Part shown: positions 6,475-14,680 of the stretch, piece by piece
Layout: every line of letters begins with the position of its first letter
Position numbering within the stretch: position 1 is the stretch's first letter
DNA from: RUG12395 sp034178705
Lineage (GTDB): Bacteria; Bacillota; Clostridia; Oscillospirales; CAG-272
DNA: 26,080 nt
Direction of reading: 5' to 3'
Assembly (NCBI GenBank): GCA_034178705.1
Contig: JAXFQY010000071.1
Coordinates: forward strand, 1 to 26,080
Translations under genes and position numbers: made by a program
The notes under the pieces: model-generated
Databases searched by the model: none
The model's input: only the letters and a program-made list of their open reading frames with translations
Told to the model about the DNA's origin: nothing

Positions 6475-7899
6475 ATGAATGAGTTTCTGTTTGACATGAT
6501 TCTCACGGAGCTTGAGGACGCTGTGGGAAAGGAGAACTGTTCTACCCGCCGCGTTGATAAGCTGACACACAGTGTTGATTATTACTGGCTGTCCCGCATG
6601 TGGGCGGACAGGGGGCGCCTGATGCCCGAGGCGGATTTCGTTGTCTGCCCGAAGGACGCACAGGAAGTTTCCAAGGTAATGAAAATTGCTAATTATTATA
6701 AGATCCCCGTGACGCCCTGGGGGGCGGGCGGCGGTACACAGGGCGGCGCCCTTCCCGTGTGCGGCGGTATTCTGCTTGACACCAAGCGTATGAATCAGAT
6801 CTATGAAGTGAATACCGAAGGGATGTACATAGAGTGCGGTACCGGAACCATTTATAAGCACCTGGAATGGGCTGCAAACGAAGTGGGAAAGGCAACAATG
6901 CACTATCCCTCCAGCCTTACCTGCTCCACGGTCGGCGGCTTCCTTGCTCACCGCGGTATCGGTGTCTGCTCCACAAAGTACGGCAAAATCGATGACATGG
7001 TACTCCAGATGGAAGTCGTTCTTCCGAACGGCGATATCATTTACACCTCCCCCACGCCGAAGCACGCTGCAGGACCGGATTTGAACCAGATCTTTATCGG
7101 AAGCGAAGGGACGCTTGGTATCATTACTAAGGCTCAGATGCGTATTTACGACATGCCCGAAGAACGCCGCTTCCGCGCGTTTCTTTTCCAGGATATGTCG
7201 AGTGCCTTCAAGGCCTCAAGAGAGCTTCTCCAAAAGTTCAAGCCCTCTGTCATGCGTCTGTATGATGAAGCTGAGACCGTGTCTCTCATCAAGAAGGTCG
7301 TCGGTGTGGAGCGCAAAGGGGCCTTCATGAATATCGCATATGAAGGCGTGCGCGAGATGGTAGACGTAGAGGAGAAAATCCTTCTCGAAACCTTCAAAAA
7401 GTACGGCGCAGAGGATCTTGGCGACGCATACGGGAAAAAGTGGTGGGATGAGAAGATCACCTTCTTCTATCCCGGATACATGATGGATATTCCCCAGATG
7501 TTCGGCACCATGGATACCATCGCTCCTTACGGTAAGATCGAAGAGATCTACTATGCTATGAAGAAAGCCATTGAGACAAACTTCCCCCAGGCGAAGTTCA
7601 TCGCACACTTCTCTCACTGGTATGAGTGGGGCGCAATGATGTACGACCGCTTTATTGTTGACGGCAAGAATGTGCCCCAGGATCCGGAGGAAGCGCTCCG
7701 TCTTCACCAGGAGATCTGGACCTGCGGTGTTCGTACGGCGCTTGCTCACGGCGGCGTTGTCAACGATCATCACGGCGTCGGTATAAAACTCGGACGCCTC
7801 ATGAAGGAGCAGTACGGCCCCGCTATGCAGGTATTTGAAGCACTGAAAAAGGAACTCGATCCTAACGGCATCATGAACCCGTTCAAGCTGGGACTTTAA
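6475..7899 (+). CDS. FAD-binding oxidoreductase, GlcD/D-lactate dehydrogenase/AGPS-like
   Basis: 474 residues. The N-terminal PCMH-type FAD domain (about 50-225) has PWGAGGGTQGGALP (81-94), HYPSSLTCSTVGGFLAHRG (143-161) and IGSEGTLGIITKAQ. The C-terminal FAD-oxidase cap carries AHFSHWYEW, a HHGVG motif (H432-H433) like those of glycolate/lactate dehydrogenases and alkyl-DHAP synthase, and the closing LDPNGIMNPFKLG. Members oxidise 2-hydroxy acids or related alcohols at FAD and hand electrons to Fe-S or ETF partners. Those partners are encoded here by the next gene (14 bases downstream) and by the ETF fusion at 13187. The substrate is unknown; a sugar acid or glycolate-like product of the cluster is inferred. 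AAAGGA precedes the ATG. Confidence 0.93.
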   Translation: MNEFLFDMILTELEDAVGKENCSTRRVDKLTHSVDYYWLSRMWADRGRLMPEADFVVCPKDAQEVSKVMKIANYYKIPVTPWGAGGGTQGGALPVCGGILLDTKRMNQIYEVNTEGMYIECGTGTIYKHLEWAANEVGKATMHYPSSLTCSTVGGFLAHRGIGVCSTKYGKIDDMVLQMEVVLPNGDIIYTSPTPKHAAGPDLNQIFIGSEGTLGIITKAQMRIYDMPEERRFRAFLFQDMSSAFKASRELLQKFKPSVMRLYDEAETVSLIKKVVGVERKGAFMNIAYEGVREMVDVEEKILLETFKKYGAEDLGDAYGKKWWDEKITFFYPGYMMDIPQMFGTMDTIAPYGKIEEIYYAMKKAIETNFPQAKFIAHFSHWYEWGAMMYDRFIVDGKNVPQDPEEALRLHQEIWTCGVRTALAHGGVVNDHHGVGIKLGRLMKEQYGPAMQVFEALKKELDPNGIMNPFKLGL

Positions 7900-7913
7900 G
7901 GGAGGAAAAAAGA

Positions 7914-8999
7914 ATGAATATGACTGAAAAAAGCAAGCAGCACGTGGATTCCTGCCGCTTTTGCTGGATGTGTCATCACATCTGCCCTGTCGGAAACGCA
8001 ACCGGTCAGGAGAGAAACACAGCCCGTGCCCGCGCCCTCGGCATTTCACTTGTGAACCGCGGCGCCATGGAGCTTGAAGAGATCATGGACAACATTTACG
8101 AATGCGCAACCTGCGGAGGATGCGTTGAGGATTGCATCACCGGCTGGGACCCCGTCATGTTTACCAAAGAAGTGCGTCTGCAGGCCGCAATGGAAGGAAA
8201 GCTTCCCGGCTACATTTCCGAGATGCTTGACAAGTGCCTCGAAACCGGCAACGTCTACGGCAAGACCGAGCTTTCGGCTGAACTTTCTGCAGCGATCGAC
8301 GCGCACAAGGAAAAGACTGACATTTTGCTGTATCTCGGTGCGGATGCCCGGTATGTGGTTCCGACACTTGCCGTCAAGGCGATCTGGGTCCTGGAGAAGG
8401 CGGGGGTGAAGTTTACCGTTCTGGAAGATGAGCCTGCGTCCGGTGGACAGCTCGATTTCCTTGTCAGCGCAACCTCCGAGACGAAGGCGGCAATGGAAGC
8501 AGCGGCAAAAGCGCTGGATGCCTACAAGACCGTGATCGTTTACGATCCTGCCGATGCCAAAGCCATTCGCAGCCTGTGGCATGAATACGGTGTGGAGTGT
8601 AAGGCAAACGCCGTTACCTTTACCGCTTTCGTCGCAGCGCTTCTGCGCGACGGTAAGCTGACAGGGAAGCAGAGCGGAAAGCACGTTGTCTTCCAGGATC
8701 CTTATCAGCTTTCCCGTGACCTTGAAGAGACGGAGGAGCCCCGTGAGATTGTCCGCGCTTATGCCATTCTCGATGAGATGCTCCTGAATCGCCGTGCAAC
8801 CGTTTGGGCAGGAAACCCGCTGATGGCAGAATACCTTCCCGGCGTAGTGGATGCCGTCGCCGCCCGTCGTATCTTCAATGCAACCAGCGTCGGGGCAGAT
8901 ACTATTGTGACCGCCTGCCCCGGTGAGTATGCTGCTCTTACCGGTGCGGCAAAGGACGGCTTCTGCATCCTCTCTCTTGAGGATCTGATCCTCGCGTGA
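7914..8999 (+). CDS. Fe-S partner protein (GlcF/HdrD-like) lacking CCG cysteines
   Basis: 361 residues. The N-terminal ferredoxin-like part has two full [4Fe-4S] motifs: C14-x2-C17-x2-C20-x3-C24-P and C64-x2-C67-x2-C70-x3-C74. The rest follows the two-CCG-domain layout of GlcF, GlpC and HdrD (LYLGADARYVVP; AGVKFTVLEDEP; FQDPYQLSRDLEETEEPREIV; TACPGEYAALTG), but the cluster-binding cysteines are replaced. The usual ExCCG reads EPASG, the usual DPCHLGR reads DPYQLSR (Y264), and the last CPxC reads CPGE. It is therefore predicted to relay electrons through two cubane clusters without the CCG cofactor. GGAGG lies 8 bases upstream, and it directly follows the FAD enzyme, so the two probably form a complex that feeds the ETF. 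Confidence 0.88.
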   Translation: MNMTEKSKQHVDSCRFCWMCHHICPVGNATGQERNTARARALGISLVNRGAMELEEIMDNIYECATCGGCVEDCITGWDPVMFTKEVRLQAAMEGKLPGYISEMLDKCLETGNVYGKTELSAELSAAIDAHKEKTDILLYLGADARYVVPTLAVKAIWVLEKAGVKFTVLEDEPASGGQLDFLVSATSETKAAMEAAAKALDAYKTVIVYDPADAKAIRSLWHEYGVECKANAVTFTAFVAALLRDGKLTGKQSGKHVVFQDPYQLSRDLEETEEPREIVRAYAILDEMLLNRRATVWAGNPLMAEYLPGVVDAVAARRIFNATSVGADTIVTACPGEYAALTGAAKDGFCILSLEDLILA

Positions 9000-9070
9000 T
9001 CGCTTTCCGGCATTTTAGAAGACAGCGAGAGACGCAAAGTAAGCGTAAAGCGCAGAAGGAGAGAAAACAG

Positions 9071-9910
9071 ATGCTTGTCAATCTGAAAACTGTACTGAAT
9101 ATGGCGGAGGAGGGAGGATATTGCATCCCCGCCTTCAACGTCTACAATATGGAAACCGTCATGGGGGTGCTCAAGGCAGCCGAAGAAATGCGCGCTCCTA
9201 TCATCATGCAGGTCTATCCCCGTCTTATGAAGGAAGAGACCGGCTATTTCCTTTCCCCCATTATCAAGGCAGCGGCACAAAAAGCCACTGTTCCCGTGTG
9301 CTTTCATCTGGATCACGGTCCCTCGGAGCTTGAGACTACCCGTTCCCTCCGCTACGGTGCTACCGGTATCATGCTGGACGGCTCTTTGCTTCCCTTTGAG
9401 GAGAATATCGCTTTGACCCGTCGCGTTGTGGAGACCTGCCGGTTTGTCGACGTGCAGGTCGAGGGAGAGCTGGGCCATGTGGGTACCACCAAGGATAAGG
9501 ATCTGGATGAGTTTACGACGCCCGAAGATGCAAAACGCTTTGTGGAAGAGACGGGTGTGGCCTGTCTTGCCGTCGCGGTCGGTACCGCTCACGGAAGATA
9601 CAAGAAGCCCCCGAAACTGGATATTGAGCGCATCCGCGCCATTCGCGAAGCGACAAACAACACGCCTCTTGTACTGCATGGCGGCTCCGGCGTTCCCGAT
9701 GAGGAAATCCGTTCCGGTGTGAAAGCAGGCGTGCGCAAGATGAACTTTGCGACCGATATTTGCTATGCCTTCCTTGACTGCTGCCTGGAGGAGCTGCAGA
9801 AGCCGGAGCGCACCGTTGCTGTGGATAACTTCATGAAAAAGCCAATTGATGCGGTGAAGGATTTCTGTATTTCTCGCATCAAGCTGGTTGGCGCAAACGG
9901 CAAGGCCTGA
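9071..9910 (+). CDS. Class II (zinc) ketose-bisphosphate aldolase family protein
   Basis: 279 residues. It starts MLVNLKTVLNMAEEGGY as FbaA, GatY/KbaY and IolJ do. The TIM-barrel motifs are complete: HLDHG (79-83, catalytic D81 and metal ligand H82), GIMLDGSLLPFEENI, GTAHG (H174) and LHGGSGVPDEEI (H203). The reaction class is reversible aldol cleavage giving DHAP plus an aldehyde; the acceptor aldehyde is not predictable. I chose ATG 9071 over an in-frame start at 8996 because AAGGAG lies about 9 bases before 9071 and the longer version only adds a basic, non-family tail. In the cluster it would be the carbon-splitting step after the kinases. Confidence 0.92.
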   Translation: MLVNLKTVLNMAEEGGYCIPAFNVYNMETVMGVLKAAEEMRAPIIMQVYPRLMKEETGYFLSPIIKAAAQKATVPVCFHLDHGPSELETTRSLRYGATGIMLDGSLLPFEENIALTRRVVETCRFVDVQVEGELGHVGTTKDKDLDEFTTPEDAKRFVEETGVACLAVAVGTAHGRYKKPPKLDIERIRAIREATNNTPLVLHGGSGVPDEEIRSGVKAGVRKMNFATDICYAFLDCCLEELQKPERTVAVDNFMKKPIDAVKDFCISRIKLVGANGKA

Positions 9911-9928
9911 CGCGTCGGAGGAGAACAC

Positions 9929-10837
9929 ATGAAAAAAATTGTCGGTATCGGCGCTTGCGTTATGGACACCTTGATCACGGTGCCGAACTATCCCGAGGAG
10001 GATACCAAACTGAAAGCGGATTCCAGTAAACCCGCCGGCGGCGGGCCGGTTTCTACCGGACTTGTTGCAGCAGCAAAGCTGGGACAGAACGCTTCTTATA
10101 TCGGACATCTTGCTGAAGACAGCGGCGGCAGATTCCTTATGGAGGATTTTGCAAGATACGGTGTCGGTACCGGCTTTGTCCGTGTCCTTTCGGGATACCG
10201 CTCCTTCACCTCTGTCATCTGGCTTTCCCGTGAAACCGGAAGCCGCACCTGTGTTTTTGACCGGGGCGACCTTCCTGTCCTCGTTTTGGATGAAGAGCAG
10301 AAGCAGGCAGTACGGGACGCTTCTCTCTTGATGGTGGACGGTAACGACCTTCCCGCCGCGCTGGAAGCGGCAAAGCTTGCCCGTGAGAACGGTACGTCTG
10401 TTCTTTATGACGCAGGAGGGCTTTACGAAGGCGTGGAAGCCCTCGTACCGTACGCGGATTATCTGATCCCTTCGAGAGAATTTGCCGTGAGATTTACGGG
10501 ATGTGACACGCCGGAGGCTGCGGCGAAGGCTCTCTATGAAAAATACTCTCCCTGCGTGGTTGTTGTCACCTGCGGCAAGGACGGCGGCGTGATGTACGAC
10601 GGCAGAGCGGTGCACTATCCCATCTATCCTGCCGAGGTGGTAGACTCCAACGGATCCGGAGATGTGTTCCACGGCGCTTTTGCCGCGGGCCTGCTCATGG
10701 GGTTTGACCCCCTGAAGTGCTGTCATTTTGCCAGCGCCACATCTGCCATCAAATGCACCGGCGTGGGTGCGCGGGAAAGTGTGCCGGATTTTGAAACCGT
10801 AAATAATTATTTAAAGGAGAACGGATATGACTTATAA
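9929..10837 (+). CDS. PfkB/ribokinase-family carbohydrate kinase
   Basis: 302 residues. N-terminal signature GIGACVMDTLITVPNYP and GGGPVSTGLVAAAKLG; the C-terminal ATP/catalytic motif reads DSNGSGDVFHGAFAAG with the base D245. This is the GSGD variant of the usual GAGD. The family phosphorylates sugars or sugar acids; members include IolC, ketohexokinase-like enzymes and sulfofructose kinase, and I cannot choose among them. It follows the aldolase by 18 bases (GGAGGAG ribosome-binding site). Its last 11 bases overlap the start of the IolB-like gene, which points to tight co-expression. Confidence 0.92.
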   Translation: MKKIVGIGACVMDTLITVPNYPEEDTKLKADSSKPAGGGPVSTGLVAAAKLGQNASYIGHLAEDSGGRFLMEDFARYGVGTGFVRVLSGYRSFTSVIWLSRETGSRTCVFDRGDLPVLVLDEEQKQAVRDASLLMVDGNDLPAALEAAKLARENGTSVLYDAGGLYEGVEALVPYADYLIPSREFAVRFTGCDTPEAAAKALYEKYSPCVVVVTCGKDGGVMYDGRAVHYPIYPAEVVDSNGSGDVFHGAFAAGLLMGFDPLKCCHFASATSAIKCTGVGARESVPDFETVNNYLKENGYDL

Positions 10838-11618
10838 GAGACACTGGGACGATTCCGTTGAGGGGATCTCTCATATTTATTCTTACGACAGCAGTGCCTG
10901 CCATACCATGCAGGTCGATGGGCTGAAACTCTCTATTGGCAAGACCTACAAGAGCGAGACCGGGGAAGAGGAGTATGCGCTCATTATCCTCGGAGGTACC
11001 TGTGATGTAACGGGTGACGGCTTTTCATACCTTTCTGCGGGCGTTCGCAAGAATGTCTTCGACGGCAAGTGTACTGCGATTTATCTGCCCCGGCGCAAGA
11101 GTTTCAAAGTAGCGGCTCTCACCGATCTGCGCATGATAATCGCCCGCTGCCCCTCCGACACTGACTATGAACCGGCGATCGTGAAGCCCGAGGATGTGGT
11201 AGTAAAAAAGCTCGGAAAGCCCGGCTTTGAGCGCGAAGCGCACTTCATTCTCGATGAGCGTGTGAACGCAAGCCGTATTTACCTCGGAGAAAATTTCATT
11301 TGCGGCGGACAGTGGTCCAGCTTCCCCGGACACCGTCATGACCGCAACAACTACCCGAACGAGGTGTTTTCCGAGGAGATTTACTACTTCGAGTATGACA
11401 AAGCGGGTGGCTACGGTATCCAGCAGGTCTATACCGATGATCGCATGATCGACGAGGCATACCCCGTCCGTCAGGGGGATATCGTAGAAATTCCCCGCGG
11501 CTACCATCCCTGCACGGTTGCTCCCGGTTACACCGGATATCTGCTCTGGCTCATGAGCTGCGATAAACGCGGCTTCTGCTTCTCCACAGATCCCGAACAG
11601 GCTTGGCAGATCAAGTAA
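10827..11618 (+). CDS. IolB/KduI-type cupin isomerase (5-deoxy-glucuronate isomerase-like)
   Basis: 263 residues, about the length of IolB. The C-terminal cupin has the metal-site pattern of IolB: H169-x-H171 (PGHRHDRNNYP), E184 (EEIYYF), and H227 in RGYHPC, with YTDDRMIDEAYPVRQGDIVEIPRGYH between. IolB converts 5-deoxy-D-glucuronate to 2-deoxy-5-keto-D-gluconate in inositol catabolism. No other upper inositol gene (IolG, IolE, IolD) is in the window, so the true substrate may be another aldehyde-acid sugar. AAAGGAG (10813-10819) precedes the ATG, and the start lies inside the PfkB gene. It is probably cytoplasmic and metal-dependent. Confidence 0.88.
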   Translation: MTYKRHWDDSVEGISHIYSYDSSACHTMQVDGLKLSIGKTYKSETGEEEYALIILGGTCDVTGDGFSYLSAGVRKNVFDGKCTAIYLPRRKSFKVAALTDLRMIIARCPSDTDYEPAIVKPEDVVVKKLGKPGFEREAHFILDERVNASRIYLGENFICGGQWSSFPGHRHDRNNYPNEVFSEEIYYFEYDKAGGYGIQQVYTDDRMIDEAYPVRQGDIVEIPRGYHPCTVAPGYTGYLLWLMSCDKRGFCFSTDPEQAWQIK

Positions 11619-11703
11619 GCAAGCCCGGAGGCAGTAAAGGCTCCCGCTTCGGACACGGCACAGAACAAAGTCCGTATGAACGACCGAAAACGGCAGGTGG
11701 ATT

Positions 11704-13173
11704 ATGAAATATTTGTTAGGCATAGATTTCGGCGGCGGCTCTTCCAAAACGACTTTGATCAGCGCAAAAGGGACTGTCCTTGCCGAAAACACAGTGGAAT
11801 ACCCCACCCTTCATCCCACGCCGGGAGGCTGTGAACAGCGTGCGGAGGATTGGGTACAGGCACTGTGCGAGAATACCGCCGCTATCCTTCGGCTGAGCGG
11901 CGCGGATCCGCGTGATATCGCTGCTGTGGCGGTGGATTCCGCGACACATACCTTTCTTCCGTGCGACGGAGACTTCCGACCGCTGAGAGCGGCGATTCAC
12001 TGGACGGATTCCCGGAGCGCGGCGGATGCAGCAGCGCTCAACCGTGAACTGGGGGATCTGATCTATGAAAAGACCTTTCACCGTCCGGGGACAATCTGGA
12101 CACTTCCGCAGCTGATATGGCTGAAAAAGACCGAGCCGGATCTGTATGAAAGGATTCGATATATCTTTTTTGAAAAGGATTACCTGCGGTTCTTTCTTAC
12201 GGGGAAATATTATACCGATTATATCGAAGCCTCCGGAAGTATGCTTTTTGACTGCCGGAAGAGAATATGGGATGAGGAACTCTGTGCAATTGCGGGTTTA
12301 CCGACATCCGCCCTACCCCCCGTTATTTCACCGCTTGACAACGCAGGATCTGTGACAGCCGACGCGGCAGCAGCGACCGGTCTCTGTGAGGGGACACCTG
12401 TGATTTGCGGCACGACCGACACCGCGCTTGAGGTTTTCGCTTCTGGTGCTGTCCGACCGGGTGACATGACGGTAAAACTGGCGACGGCGGGACGCATCTG
12501 CGTCATCACCGAGAAAGCGACCCCTGATGCTCAGCTTGTGACCTATCCTCATGTGGTACCCGGGCTTTGGTATCCCGGTACCGCTACAAAAGCGGCGGCT
12601 TCCTCTCTGCGCTGGTACCGTGACACCTTTGGCGGTGACTACGCATCTATTGATGCCGAGGCTATGCGGGTTCCCGTGGGATCGGAAGGATTGCTTTACC
12701 ATCCTTATATCAACGGTGAGCTGACTCCCTACGGAGATCCTGCTCTCTGCGGGAGCTTTACCGGAATCCGTGCCAGTCACGGAAGGGGGCACTTCAATCG
12801 CGCGGTGATGGAGGGGGTGGCTTTCTCCCTTCTGGATTCCAAACTCTATCTCGACTCTTTACATATTCCCCATGCCGATACCGCAACCGTTATCGGAGGC
12901 GGAGCCAAAGGAAAGGTATGGCGACAGATTCTTTCGGACACACTGGGAATGCCGCTTCGCATGACCGAAAACAGCGATTCCTCTCTTGGCTCCGCCATGC
13001 TGGCGGGGGTAGCTGCAGGGGTTTTTGCGGATGCCGCGGACGCTGTTCGTGTCTGTGTTCGCGAGACCGGCGTGACAGATCCGATCCCGGAGAATACCGA
13101 GATCTACCGCCGGCTTTTCCAAAAATATAAGAGAATCCACGACGCTCTGTGCGACGTGTATCACGAATTCTGA
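11704..13173 (+). CDS. FGGY-family carbohydrate kinase (xylulokinase-like)
   Basis: 489 residues. N-terminal phosphate-binding GIDFGGGSSKTTLIS, a mid-domain WTDSRS (D102), and the likely catalytic base D239 in GTTDTALEVFASGA. The C-terminal nucleotide domain contains NRAVMEGVAFSL and IGGGAKGKVWRQILSDTLG. The closest named group by motif is XylB-like, so a ketopentose or similar ketose, such as the product of the isomerase at 5020, is a sensible substrate. This is the second sugar kinase of the cluster, next to a PfkB enzyme. It follows the IolB-like gene after an 85-base gap without an obvious terminator, and precedes the ETF fusion by 13 bases. Confidence 0.93.
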   Translation: MKYLLGIDFGGGSSKTTLISAKGTVLAENTVEYPTLHPTPGGCEQRAEDWVQALCENTAAILRLSGADPRDIAAVAVDSATHTFLPCDGDFRPLRAAIHWTDSRSAADAAALNRELGDLIYEKTFHRPGTIWTLPQLIWLKKTEPDLYERIRYIFFEKDYLRFFLTGKYYTDYIEASGSMLFDCRKRIWDEELCAIAGLPTSALPPVISPLDNAGSVTADAAAATGLCEGTPVICGTTDTALEVFASGAVRPGDMTVKLATAGRICVITEKATPDAQLVTYPHVVPGLWYPGTATKAAASSLRWYRDTFGGDYASIDAEAMRVPVGSEGLLYHPYINGELTPYGDPALCGSFTGIRASHGRGHFNRAVMEGVAFSLLDSKLYLDSLHIPHADTATVIGGGAKGKVWRQILSDTLGMPLRMTENSDSSLGSAMLAGVAAGVFADAADAVRVCVRETGVTDPIPENTEIYRRLFQKYKRIHDALCDVYHEF

Positions 13174-13186
13174 TGCGAGGTACGCT

Positions 13187-14593
13187 ATGAGGATCGTTGT
13201 CTGTATTCGCCAGGGAAGAAACGGAGAAGCGGGTCCCTTTGACGCCTGTGCCTATGAAGCTGCACTGCGTGTCGAGGGCGCGGAGGTCATTCTTCTTTCT
13301 ATGGGGGTGCCGGCTGCGGAGGGGTATCTTTCCTCACTGACGCGCCTCGGTGCGGCGAAGGCGGTGCTGCTCACCGACCGTGTGTTTGCCGGAGCCGATA
13401 CGCTTGCCACGGCATACGCTCTGTCCCTCGCTATCAAAAAGCTGTCGCCCGATATGGTCTTCTGCGGAAGACAGACCATGGAGGGAGATACCGCGCAGGT
13501 CGGTCCCATGCTTTCGGAGTGCGCCGGATTTTCTCTTATCACCAATGTAACCGGAATTCTGCGGATTGGGAACGGCAGTGTTCTCTGCCGTACAAGAGAC
13601 GGGGGAGAGGAGCATGCGTCCTTTCCCGTGCTTTTGACGATTGAGAGGATCAATACACTTCGGCTTCCCAGCTTGCGTTCAAAAACAGCACCGGTGGAGG
13701 TGTGGAGCGCCGCCGATATCGGCGCGGACCCCGCCCGGTGCGGACTTACCGGTTCCCCTACGCGGGTCCTTTCCACCTGCGAGAGAGAGGCGGGTAAGCG
13801 TAAATGCCGTTTTCTGTCTCCGGAGGACTTTTTCGGGGCAGTGGAAGAAGGAATTTCCCGCCGTATGGGAGGAACGCTGAAGGAGAAATGCCTGGACGCG
13901 TGCCTCCCCTCTGTACTCTGTGTGGGAGAAGGCGCGGCAGAATACGGAAAAGCCGTGTGTTCCAACGTGACAATTACCGAGGAAAACACCCCGGAAGCGA
14001 TCCTCTCTCTTATTGATCGGCTGGCACCTTCGGCGGTGCTGTGGGGAAGCGATATGCTTTCCAAGCGCTGCGCTGCGAAAGTTGCCGCCCGACGTAGGCT
14101 TGGGCTTTGTGCCGACTGTACGGCGCTTGATACTGATGGAGAGACTCTATTCATGATTCGCCCAGCGCTTTCGGGCAGTGTGACGGCAAAGATCAAAAGT
14201 CTGACGAAACCGGCGCTTGCGACGGTGCGCACAGTGGAAGCGGATGTAAAGGATATTGTTCTTTCCGCAGGGTATGGTGCCGCTTCCTCGCTGGAAGACA
14301 TAAAACGTTTGGCAACGCGGCTGGGTGCCGAGCTCGCTTCCTCCCGAAAGGCAGTGGAAAACGGTCTGCTGCCGTATGAAACACAGGTCGGACTTACCGG
14401 ACGTTCAGTTGCTCCTCCCGTGTATATTGCTATCGGTGTTTCGGGTGCCGTCCATCATATCGTCGGGATGTGTCGGGCAGGCACGGTCATCGCCGTGAAC
14501 CCCGATCCGGAGGCTCGGATTTTTGAGTATGCAGATTACGGGATTCGGTTGACGGCTGAGGAGTTTTTCCGTGCCATCGGGCCCTGTATATAG
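13187..14593 (+). CDS. Electron transfer flavoprotein, single-chain EtfB-EtfA fusion
   Basis: 468 residues. The N-terminal part (1-about 230) is EtfB: DACAYEAALR, and GRQTMEGDTAQVGP (94-107), the second nucleotide-binding motif. The C-terminal part is EtfA: a shortened domain with CADCTALDTD and IRPALSGSVTAKI, then the FAD domain VLSAGYGAASS, SSRKAVENG, QVGLTGRSVAPPVYIAIGVSGAVHHIVGM and ADYGI. Separate EtfB plus EtfA total about 590 residues, so the fusion is compact. The GDTAQVGP form is that of clostridial and bifurcating ETFs, unlike the DDDCNQTGQ form of mitochondrial ones. It is the last gene of the cluster, presumably accepting electrons from the FAD/Fe-S pair at 6475-8999. No fused ferredoxin domain is visible. 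Confidence 0.9.
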   Translation: MRIVVCIRQGRNGEAGPFDACAYEAALRVEGAEVILLSMGVPAAEGYLSSLTRLGAAKAVLLTDRVFAGADTLATAYALSLAIKKLSPDMVFCGRQTMEGDTAQVGPMLSECAGFSLITNVTGILRIGNGSVLCRTRDGGEEHASFPVLLTIERINTLRLPSLRSKTAPVEVWSAADIGADPARCGLTGSPTRVLSTCEREAGKRKCRFLSPEDFFGAVEEGISRRMGGTLKEKCLDACLPSVLCVGEGAAEYGKAVCSNVTITEENTPEAILSLIDRLAPSAVLWGSDMLSKRCAAKVAARRRLGLCADCTALDTDGETLFMIRPALSGSVTAKIKSLTKPALATVRTVEADVKDIVLSAGYGAASSLEDIKRLATRLGAELASSRKAVENGLLPYETQVGLTGRSVAPPVYIAIGVSGAVHHIVGMCRAGTVIAVNPDPEARIFEYADYGIRLTAEEFFRAIGPCI

Positions 14594-14680
14594 CGGGTTA
14601 ATGTATGGAAAAGGGCGCTGTGTAAAAATGTTCGCTATATATTGATATTGTTCTGATTTTGTGAAAAATAGATATACTGA

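Noticed and set aside
8759..10726. A long minus-strand open frame (655 codons) opposite the Fe-S, aldolase and PfkB genes.
   Set aside because: It is antisense to three genes with clear family motifs, has no recognisable domain, is rich in His/Arg/Cys as expected of a shadow frame, and has no ribosome-binding site.
11619..11703. Considered as a terminator or riboswitch between the IolB-like and FGGY genes.
   Set aside because: No stable hairpin with a T tract and no known riboswitch core is visible in 85 bases.
13252..14301. A 349-codon minus-strand frame opposite the ETF fusion.
   Set aside because: Ser/Arg/Pro-rich shadow without motifs; ETF motifs on the plus strand are decisive.
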